Origin: Clostridia bacterium | Lineage (GTDB): Bacteria > Bacillota > Clostridia > Oscillospirales > CAG-272 | DNA: 19,432 bases | Assembly: GCA_900767415.1 (NCBI GenBank) | Contig: CAAFYZ010000003.1 | Location: forward strand, 1 to 19,432 | Direction: 5' to 3' | Part shown: positions 1-5,885 of the stretch, in pieces | Position numbering within the stretch: the stretch's first letter is position 1 | How the letters are laid out: each line of letters starts with the position of its first letter | Notes under the pieces: generated by a model | What the model saw: the letters and a program-made list of their open reading frames with translations, nothing else | The model's database searches: none | What the model was told of the DNA's origin: nothing | Position numbers and translations under genes: made by a program

Positions 1-134
1 CAAATATCTTCGAAAAAAACAAGATCTATAGACGGCTTATATACGAATTCTCGTGATTTTCCCGTTTTTGATGAACGCTCAAAGCAAATCCGTACACGGA
101 ATGTTTTGATTGATGCACATTTTTTCGTTTTCTT

Positions 135-1061
135 TTACAGCAGTTTTCCGAGGCGGTTCATCATAGCGGCTTTATGCTCTAAAAGCGAATGAGCATAGCG
201 GTTCAGCGTGACTGTCGGGTTCTTGTGACCGAGGATTTCGGACAGCGTTTTTACATCTATCCCACATTCCATCGCGCGGGTGGCAAAGGTATGGCGCAAG
301 GAATGAAACCCTTTATGCGGAATGTTCAGCTTTTTTAAGAGCAATTCAAAAGTCCGTTGATACGAGCGCACAAACACGGGTTTGTCGCCGTCGGCTACGA
401 TATATTTACATTCAGAACGCTTTTTTACCCCTTTAAGCAAGGGCAATATCTGCTTCGGTAACGGGATCACTCGACGGGAATGAACGGTTTTCGGACTGTC
501 GATAATGCGGACATGGTTTATACCATCGTTTCCGTCGTGGCAGGTTTTTGAAACAAAAAGCAAGCCCTTCGCAAAATCAATATCGTCCCACGTTAAAGCA
601 AGCAATTCGCCGATGCGTAAGCCCGTATACAGACACAGGACAACGCCGAACAACTTGTCTTTTTTGTAAGTCAATATATAATTTTCCATTTTCTTTTGCT
701 CCCGGCAGGAAAAACATTCGACTTGCTTTTCCTTTGTCTTGGGGCGTTTTATTTTGTTTGCCGCATATTCGGTTACCACACCGACCAATTGAGCTGTTTT
801 CAATGAGTTTTGAATGACGGATATAACCATATTCACAAAGTTCGCAGACAGTCCTTTTCCTGTTTTTGCATTGCCGCTATGCAGCAGTTCCGTCACAAAA
901 GACTGCAAGGCGACGGGTGCAAGGTCGTTTATTTCCGTATCTCCGATCTTCGGTATAATGTGCGTACGGATAAGTTGCGCGTACCGGATAAAAGTACGCT
1001 CTTTCGTGTTCGGCTGAATGTAATTGTCGAGCCAAATTTTCAACCAGTCTGTGTATTTCAT
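135..1061 (-). CDS. Tyrosine recombinase / phage-type integrase
   Basis: Site-specific recombinase that would integrate or excise a mobile element through a 3'-phosphotyrosine intermediate. The 308-aa protein has an N-terminal SAM-like core-binding domain (about residues 1-110) and a C-terminal catalytic domain. The full catalytic set is visible: Arg149 (TGLRIGE), Lys191 (SPKTVHSRR), His253 and Arg256 (HSLRHTFATR), His279 (LGHKNP) and Tyr289 (NRYAH). I chose the Met start at 1061 because AAAGGAG lies about 10 nt upstream; a start at 1097 would put that ribosome binding site inside the gene. The Tn916-type N-terminal arm-binding domain is not seen. The gene is AT-richer than its neighbours, suggesting transfer. 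No excisionase or other element gene is visible in the window, so the element lies to the left or the gene is a remnant. Confidence 0.93.
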   Translation of the reverse strand: MKYTDWLKIWLDNYIQPNTKERTFIRYAQLIRTHIIPKIGDTEINDLAPVALQSFVTELLHSGNAKTGKGLSANFVNMVISVIQNSLKTAQLVGVVTEYAANKIKRPKTKEKQVECFSCREQKKMENYILTYKKDKLFGVVLCLYTGLRIGELLALTWDDIDFAKGLLFVSKTCHDGNDGINHVRIIDSPKTVHSRRVIPLPKQILPLLKGVKKRSECKYIVADGDKPVFVRSYQRTFELLLKKLNIPHKGFHSLRHTFATRAMECGIDVKTLSEILGHKNPTVTLNRYAHSLLEHKAAMMNRLGKLL

Positions 1062-1095
1062 GCCTTGAATTCTCCTTTGTTTTTCTTTGATTCTC

Positions 1096-1101
1096 ATTAT
1101 A
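1096..1101 (-). promoter_or_regulatory. Candidate -10 box for the integrase
   Basis: A perfect TATAAT is found on the minus strand 34 nt upstream of the integrase start codon. No convincing -35 hexamer is seen 16-18 bp further upstream. The box overlaps the outer end of the 15-bp inverted repeat at 1099-1144. Confidence 0.4.
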
Positions 1102-1144
1102 TAAAAATCCGAAGCGCGGTGGAATGCGTTTCGGATTTTTATAT
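1099..1144. repeat. Perfect 15-bp inverted repeat upstream of the integrase
   Basis: The arms 1099-1113 (ATATAAAAATCCGAA) and 1130-1144 (TTCGGATTTTTATAT) are exact reverse complements around a 16-nt loop. Reading either way the stem ends in a T-run, so it could act as a weak bidirectional terminator. Its position across the integrase -10 box also allows an operator role or a mobile-element boundary feature. Confidence 0.7.
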
Positions 1145-1146
1145 AG

Positions 1147-1182
1147 AAAAGCCGGCGGCCCCGAAAGAGTCCGTCGGCTTTT
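1147..1182 (-). terminator. Rho-independent terminator of the GGDEF gene
   Basis: A 12-bp stem (AAAAGCCGGCGG paired with CCGTCGGCTTTT, one G-T pair) lies 24 nt beyond the stop codon of the diguanylate cyclase. T-rich sequence follows on both strands. Confidence 0.75.
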
Positions 1183-1205
1183 TGCTGTGAAATGAAAGGA
1201 ATTGT

Positions 1206-3002
1206 TTACAAATCGGTTGGTTTTTCGTCGAAATAATGGGTTTCCAAGAAGTCGGTGCCGATGATCAGGACATAGAAAACTCTGCCGTAATTTACGCTGT
1301 CGACGATACGCCCGTGGTCGAGCACCGTGATGTGCGTCCCGTCCTTTCGCGCGAGGCGGAAAGTGACGTAATCGTTGAAGCCGTCGCCCTTCCTCTCAAT
1401 CTGCTCCCAGATGCTCTCCTCTGTGCGGGCAACGTCGTCGGGGTGAAGAAGCCCGGAGAAGCGGCGGCCGCAGAAGTTCATAAAGTCTTCTCTGCTGTCG
1501 CGCCCCGTAAGGCGTACCATCTCGTTGTTGGCAAAGAGCATGGTGTCGTCGGCTCTGTCCGCTTTATAAATTAGGAAGGCACCCGGAAGATTCTCCGAGA
1601 TCTCGTTCAAGGCGAAGCCGAGCCCCGCGCGCTTTTCGGCATGAAAACTGCTGTCATAGGCGAGGCAGGTATGCTTTCCTCTTAATTTTGCCTCATAGAG
1701 CGCGATGTCGCTCCGGTCGGAAAGCTCGGTACGGGTCTTCGCCTGTCTCGGATATTCCGCATAGCCGAGGGAGACGGTATACGACCGTTTTTCTCCCTTG
1801 TGGAAAAAGGTACGGTCGACTGCGACGAAGCGTTCCAATTTTTCCGCCGCGTCCTTTGCCGTCATGCCCTCGAGGACGATGTTGAACTCATCCCCGCCGC
1901 TCCGTGCCAAAAGAGTATCTCCCGGGAAGGCGGCGACAAGGTCGCGGGCGAGATGACGAAGGGCGGCGTCTCCGACGGCGTGTCCGTAAAGGTCGTTGAC
2001 GCACTTAAAATCGTCGATGTCCAAAACCGCCTCGACGCAAGGGGCGTCCGGGTGCGCGGCGAGATATTTTTCAAAATCGCTCTCGAATCCCGCACGGTTC
2101 GAAAGCTCCGTGAGAACGTCCAGCGTTGCCAGTTGCTTGTATTTATTATGTCTTTGCGCAAAGATCAGAAGGAAAAGTGTTAATGCCGCAAAAAGGAAAA
2201 CGATCAACAGTCCGGTAAACAAGACCGTCAGAGTGTAATCCCCCGCATCCCACCCGCCGCTCGGCATGACACGCAACGTCCACGTGCTGCAACCGAAATC
2301 GAAGGAATTCGAAACGGGCTCCGTAAGTTCCGCGCCGGAAGAACAGACGACTCCACTGTCCCCACTCTCGATGCGCGACTCTTTTTCCAAGAGACATTCA
2401 TAACCGAAGCCGCGCAGCGTCTTCACGGAATCCTCGAAGATGTGCGGTAGTTTCAGCACGACGACGGTAAAGCCCCAAAACTCGGAGGTGCCGTCCGCGC
2501 CCGTGAGATATACGGGATTGCGGATCGCGATCCCGTCGACTCCTTGCACCAGTGTGAAAGGTCCCTGTGCCGTAACGACGTCGTGATCCCTCGTATATTC
2601 CGCGATCTTCGCACTGTCGGGCCTTTCAAACACGTCGATCCGCCCGCTCCATTCCGCGGAGGCGGGGTACATCTGCGTCACGACGCCGGCAGGTTCCAGC
2701 TGAATCCACTGTATGTGTTCGTTTATCAGGTTCTTTGCGATGGTATCGAACGAATTGACGACCCCTCTCTCGCTGATCAGAATCTGCTCGAGTGCCTCGG
2801 TAACGGCAACGCCCTGTTTCAGCTCGCCGAGCATCCGCTCGGAATAGGTCGCCGCATTCAGACGTGCCAAATTGTTCACGTGTGCCGTATGCTCCGCGCG
2901 CACCGTATACACCAAGGGAATCAGCAATCCCAGCCCGATGATGAAGACGAGCAGGGGAAGCCAGAGGGTGATTTTATATTTTTTGATTTTTGAATCGTTC
3001 AT
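1206..3002 (-). CDS. Membrane diguanylate cyclase (CHASE-GGDEF-PAS)
   Basis: Predicted to make cyclic di-GMP from two GTP in response to an extracellular signal. The 598-aa protein has a first transmembrane helix (about 11-33), an extracytoplasmic CHASE-like sensor (about 36-240), a second helix (about 257-284), a GGDEF domain (about 286-450) with an intact SGGDEF at 369-373, and a C-terminal PAS-like domain (about 461-590). The Arg of an inhibitory RxxD I-site is absent: the corresponding residues read FPGD. The start at 3002 is chosen because AAAGGAG lies 5 nt upstream; the longer frame starting at 3029 would overlap that site. It is monocistronic, with a promoter at 3046-3074 and a terminator at 1147-1182. 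The CHASE ligand cannot be inferred. Confidence 0.92.
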   Translation of the reverse strand: MNDSKIKKYKITLWLPLLVFIIGLGLLIPLVYTVRAEHTAHVNNLARLNAATYSERMLGELKQGVAVTEALEQILISERGVVNSFDTIAKNLINEHIQWIQLEPAGVVTQMYPASAEWSGRIDVFERPDSAKIAEYTRDHDVVTAQGPFTLVQGVDGIAIRNPVYLTGADGTSEFWGFTVVVLKLPHIFEDSVKTLRGFGYECLLEKESRIESGDSGVVCSSGAELTEPVSNSFDFGCSTWTLRVMPSGGWDAGDYTLTVLFTGLLIVFLFAALTLFLLIFAQRHNKYKQLATLDVLTELSNRAGFESDFEKYLAAHPDAPCVEAVLDIDDFKCVNDLYGHAVGDAALRHLARDLVAAFPGDTLLARSGGDEFNIVLEGMTAKDAAEKLERFVAVDRTFFHKGEKRSYTVSLGYAEYPRQAKTRTELSDRSDIALYEAKLRGKHTCLAYDSSFHAEKRAGLGFALNEISENLPGAFLIYKADRADDTMLFANNEMVRLTGRDSREDFMNFCGRRFSGLLHPDDVARTEESIWEQIERKGDGFNDYVTFRLARKDGTHITVLDHGRIVDSVNYGRVFYVLIIGTDFLETHYFDEKPTDL

Positions 3003-3045
3003 ACTGTCTCCTTTGGTCGGATCTTCCAAGTGACGATGTGGATTC

Positions 3046-3074
3046 AGTATAGCATTTTCTCCTCTTCAAAACAA
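3046..3074 (-). promoter_or_regulatory. Sigma-A type promoter of the GGDEF gene
   Basis: On the minus strand TTGTTT (3069-3074) and TATACT (3046-3051) are separated by exactly 17 bp, about 44 nt upstream of the start codon at 3002. Confidence 0.75.
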
Positions 3075-3314
3075 CGACGCTAGTGTTATCTTTTTGTGAA
3101 CAAACGCGACCGCCCACGAAAGTATGCGGGAGCGCAACCCGGTTTTGAAGTTCTTTTTTCTCTGCTTCATTTGCCTCATGATCTTTGTTTTCTACCGTTT
3201 TCGGTCGGTAAAAGGATATTACACTCTTTTTTTGCCGTAAAATCGCCGAAAAAGTGCGCGTCTCGGGAAGGGCAAAAACTTTCCCTGCTCTTTCGTCTTT
3301 TTCTTCCGATCCCG
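3075..3314. other. Gene-free spacer between divergent promoters
   Basis: I see no credible gene here. Open frames crossing this stretch lack a ribosome binding site and family-like sequence. Only minor hairpins are present, such as TACCG/CGGTA near 3197-3214. It separates the divergent GGDEF and EamA promoters. Confidence 0.6.
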
Positions 3315-3343
3315 TTGACAGAAAACGTCCGTTGTGCTATCAT
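3315..3343 (+). promoter_or_regulatory. Near-consensus promoter of the EamA transporter
   Basis: A perfect TTGACA (3315-3320) is followed by a 17-bp spacer and TATCAT (3338-3343). Transcription should begin near 3350, leaving a leader of about 115 nt before the start codon at 3466. Confidence 0.85.
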
Positions 3344-3353
3344 ACTGTCGGTA

Positions 3354-3445
3354 CCCGCCGTCACGGGGCAATCGCCGCCACTTCTTCCCGCGGCGGGAAA
3401 ATATCTCCGAAGAAGCGGAAGATCTTTCGTCTTTTCTTCTTCGGA
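3354..3445 (+). promoter_or_regulatory. Structured 5' leader with alternative stems
   Basis: CCCGCCG (3354-3360) can pair with CGGCGGG (3391-3397), extended by CGGG/CCCG (3364-3367 with 3387-3390). A competing stem pairs CGCCGC (3373-3378) with GCGGCG (3390-3395), so the two cannot coexist. A second hairpin pairs TCCGAAGAA (3406-3414) with TTCTTCGGA (3437-3445) just before the ribosome binding site. No U-tract follows, so control of translation would be likelier than termination. I do not recognise a known riboswitch class. Confidence 0.45.
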
Positions 3446-3465
3446 ACGCAAAAAAGGCAAAGGGT

Positions 3466-4338
3466 ATGTGGATCTTATTTGCATTCGGCTCGGCACTGTT
3501 CGCCGGGCTTACTTCCATTCTCGCAAAATGCGGCATCAAAAGAACCGACTCGACGGTCGCGACTGCCATCCGCACGGGTGTCGTCCTCGTGATGTCCTGT
3601 CTCATGGTGCTGATCGTCGGTTCTTTCTCCGAGATCGGTAACATCTCCGTCGGGACATGGTGTTTTCTCGTTCTGTCCGGGTTGGCGACGGGGGCGTCGT
3701 GGCTCTCGTATTTTCGTGCATTGCAACTCGGAAGCGTAGACAAGGTCGTCCCGATCGACAAGTCCTCCACGGTGCTTTCGATTCTTCTCGCCTTTCTTCT
3801 GCTCGGCGAGCCGATCTCCCCTCTCGGCGCGGTCGCCGTCCCGATGATCGCCGTCGGCACATATCTCATGATTGAAAAGCGGGGCGAGCCACAGGAAGAG
3901 GGAGCGGGCGGCGGAAAACTCTGGCTCTTATACGCCGTATTGTCTGCGGTGTTCGCAGCACTGACCTCCATTCTCGGCAAGGTGGGCATCTCGGGGGTGG
4001 AATCCAATCTCGGGACGATGCTGCGCACCGCCGTCGTCCTCGTCATGGCATGGCTCACGGTCTTCGTTACGGGAAAGCGGAAAGATGTGCGCGGCATATC
4101 GAAAAAAGAGCTTCTCTTCATCGTCCTTTCCGGTGTGGCAACGGGGGCATCGTGGCTATGCTACTACAAGGCACTGAAAGACGGACCCGCAAGCGTGGTG
4201 GTACCGATCGACAAGCTGAGTCTTCCCGTGACGCTCGCCTTCTCCTATTTTGTCTTCGGGGAAAAACTGTCCCGCCGCGCGCTCGGCGGACTGATCCTCA
4301 TCGTAGCGGGGACGCTCCTGCTTCTTGTCAACGTATAG
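3466..4338 (+). CDS. EamA/DMT-family membrane transporter
   Basis: A 290-aa integral membrane protein with about ten hydrophobic helices, predicted to export or import a small metabolite; the substrate cannot be read from sequence. It consists of two homologous halves. Each has a leading Leu/Ala helix ending in TSILAK or TSILGK followed by a Gly-Ile/Val-Ser-like turn, then ATGASWL, then VVPIDK. This is the DMT fold with two EamA repeats. Each half resembles the roughly 140-aa single-domain COG2510 proteins, so it looks like a tandem fusion of that type. The start at 3466 follows AAAGG and AAAGGG motifs; the longer frame from 3334 would begin inside the promoter. It is followed at once by an AraC-type regulator with its own promoter. 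Confidence 0.88.
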   Translation: MWILFAFGSALFAGLTSILAKCGIKRTDSTVATAIRTGVVLVMSCLMVLIVGSFSEIGNISVGTWCFLVLSGLATGASWLSYFRALQLGSVDKVVPIDKSSTVLSILLAFLLLGEPISPLGAVAVPMIAVGTYLMIEKRGEPQEEGAGGGKLWLLYAVLSAVFAALTSILGKVGISGVESNLGTMLRTAVVLVMAWLTVFVTGKRKDVRGISKKELLFIVLSGVATGASWLCYYKALKDGPASVVVPIDKLSLPVTLAFSYFVFGEKLSRRALGGLILIVAGTLLLLVNV

Positions 4339-4373
4339 CACGGCGGCGGCTGACATCGTGCCCCACCCGTGCT
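4337..4373. repeat. 7-bp inverted repeat across the araC-type promoter
   Basis: AGCACGG (4337-4343) and CCGTGCT (4367-4373) are exact reverse complements. They begin inside the transporter stop codon and end at the first base of the -10 box of the following gene. No T-run follows, so this is not a typical terminator; it could be an operator. Confidence 0.5.
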
Positions 4374-4378
4374 ACAAT
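4350..4378 (+). promoter_or_regulatory. Promoter of the AraC-family gene
   Basis: CTGACA (4350-4355), a 17-bp spacer and TACAAT (4373-4378) lie 21 nt before the start codon at 4400. The promoter begins 11 nt after the transporter stop codon. Confidence 0.75.
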
Positions 4379-4399
4379 AATAAAAACGTCGGAGGCGTT

Positions 4400-5176
4400 A
4401 TGCTGATTCTTCACTCTCTCAGGCACGCGTACCCAGAAGGGGCAGGTTTTTTTATCGACCGAAGGCGCGGGCACGATGCTTATACGTTTCTCCACTTCTT
4501 CGAGGGAATCGACCTCCGTGTCGGAGAGACGCTCTTACGTACCGAGCCGCACGCCTGTATTCTCTATCGGTGCGGGACACCGCAATATTTCCGCACCGAC
4601 ACGGGACTTGTCCACGACTGGATTCATTTTTCGGGGGACGCCGAGGGGCTTCTCGCGGAGGCGGGCGTCCCGCTCGACGTACCCTTCTACCCGAACGGTT
4701 CTTCCTTCATCACGTCGCTCGTGTGGGAGATGGAGAACGAATTCTACAATCGGCGCACGGGGTACGAGCGACTGCTCGACGCGAAACTCACCGAGCTGTT
4801 TATCAAACTCGGGCGGGCGTGCCACGGCGAGAGCGTGCCGAAGATCGACGCCGCCACGCAAAAACGGTTTCACGCACTGCGGGGTGTCATGCTCTCTTCT
4901 CCCGAAAAGCGACATCCGACGCGGGAGATGGCGGAAGCGGTCGGTCTCAGCGAATCCCGCTTTTATACCGTCTATCGCACACTCTACGGCATCTCGCCGA
5001 CGGAAGACCTGATCCACGCGCGGATCGAATCGGCAAAGGGAATGCTCGCGTTCGGCGATCTGCCGCCCGTCACCATCGCCGAGGCACTCGGGTATGCGAA
5101 TCTGTCGCACTTTCTGCGTCAGTTCAAGGCGCAGGTCGGCATGACCCCCACCGAATACCGAAACGAAAACCGCTGA
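4400..5176 (+). CDS. AraC-family transcriptional regulator
   Basis: A 258-aa DNA-binding regulator. The N-terminal half (about 1-130) looks like an AraC-type cupin sensor: an extended beta-rich stretch with an HDWIHFSGD motif typical of the end of that domain. The C-terminal ~100 residues carry two helix-turn-helix units. The first is around REMAEAVGLSESRFY; the second around TIAEALGYANLSHFLRQF, closed by the family signature GMTPTEYR. The start at 4400 is set by GGAGG four to five nt upstream. It lies just downstream of the EamA transporter on the same strand and may control it or itself, but no target can be proven. The ligand is unknown; many members of this family in gut Clostridia sense sugars. 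Confidence 0.93.
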   Translation: MLILHSLRHAYPEGAGFFIDRRRGHDAYTFLHFFEGIDLRVGETLLRTEPHACILYRCGTPQYFRTDTGLVHDWIHFSGDAEGLLAEAGVPLDVPFYPNGSSFITSLVWEMENEFYNRRTGYERLLDAKLTELFIKLGRACHGESVPKIDAATQKRFHALRGVMLSSPEKRHPTREMAEAVGLSESRFYTVYRTLYGISPTEDLIHARIESAKGMLAFGDLPPVTIAEALGYANLSHFLRQFKAQVGMTPTEYRNENR

Positions 5177-5204
5177 ATCTTCTGGCGGTGAAATTTCTTT
5201 ACAA

Positions 5205-5252
5205 AAAAACCGTCCCGTGCGGCAAACATCACTGCCGCACGGGACGGTTTTT
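5205..5252. terminator. Bidirectional terminator between araC-type gene and mscL
   Basis: A perfect 20-bp stem (5205-5224 with 5233-5252) around an 8-nt loop, flanked by A-runs on the left and T-runs on the right. It therefore terminates both convergent genes. Confidence 0.95.
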
Positions 5253-5270
5253 CGCTTTTTTCGGAGGGCG

Positions 5271-5861
5271 TTACGCGTCCTTTTTCAGAAGGTCGCGGAT
5301 CTCGGTGAGAAGTTCGATCTCTTTTCTGAGTCTCTCCGCCTCGGCTCTTGCCTCCGCTTCTTTCTTCTCGGCTTCGGCTCTTGCGGCCTCTGCCGCGGCT
5401 TCCGCCTCTGCCTTCGCCTTTGCATCCGCCTCTTCTTTTGCCTTGGCTGCCGCCGCGGCTTCTTCAACGCCGATGCCCGCCATCGACTTCAGATCGGTCG
5501 TGAACTGCGAGGCACGGGTGGAGATCTTGTGCGCGATACGCATCATGAGAAACAGGATGAATGCGATCAGAAGGAAGTCGAGGATCGCCTGCAAAAAGCC
5601 ACCCCACATGATCGCGACTTCCGCGCGGGTGACAACGACCGTTCCGTCGGCGCCGAGCTCGGTCAGCTCGGGACGAATGACCCACTTGGCGTGTGCGAGA
5701 TCCGCATCACTCGTCAGAAGGGCAAGAATCGGGGAGATAAATCCCTTCGTAAACGCCGTGACAATGGCGGTAAACGCGGTAGCGACGGTAACACCGACCG
5801 CCATATCCACGACGTTGCCGCGGGTGATGAATTTTTTGAATTCCGACCAGAAATTTTTCAT
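5271..5861 (-). CDS. mscL: Large-conductance mechanosensitive channel MscL
   Basis: A tension-gated homopentameric channel that vents solutes on hypo-osmotic shock. The N-terminus carries the family signature FITRGNVVDMAVGV (residues 11-24). TM1 is about 18-45, a periplasmic loop follows, and TM2 is about 82-109 (MWGGFLQAILDFLLIAF). The conserved cytoplasmic helix LLTEIRDLLKK is at the C-terminus. At 196 aa it is about 50-60 residues longer than usual, because an Ala/Glu/Lys-rich helix (about 133-180) is inserted between TM2 and the terminal helix. The start follows AAGGAAGG. It begins 24 nt after the stop of the GH2-like gene and is probably cotranscribed with it; it ends at the terminator at 5205-5252. 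Confidence 0.97.
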   Translation of the reverse strand: MKNFWSEFKKFITRGNVVDMAVGVTVATAFTAIVTAFTKGFISPILALLTSDADLAHAKWVIRPELTELGADGTVVVTRAEVAIMWGGFLQAILDFLLIAFILFLMMRIAHKISTRASQFTTDLKSMAGIGVEEAAAAAKAKEEADAKAKAEAEAAAEAARAEAEKKEAEARAEAERLRKEIELLTEIRDLLKKDA

Positions 5862-5885
5862 GTTTTCCTTCCTTTTTATGTAAAT

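Noticed and set aside
1..134. tRNA gene or att core serving as integration site
   Set aside because: No tRNA arms or CCA end are visible, and no direct repeat to another part of the window is seen.
3219..4121. 300-codon minus-strand frame across the EamA gene
   Set aside because: Antisense to a recognisable membrane protein; no ribosome binding site and Ser/Arg/Thr-rich composition.
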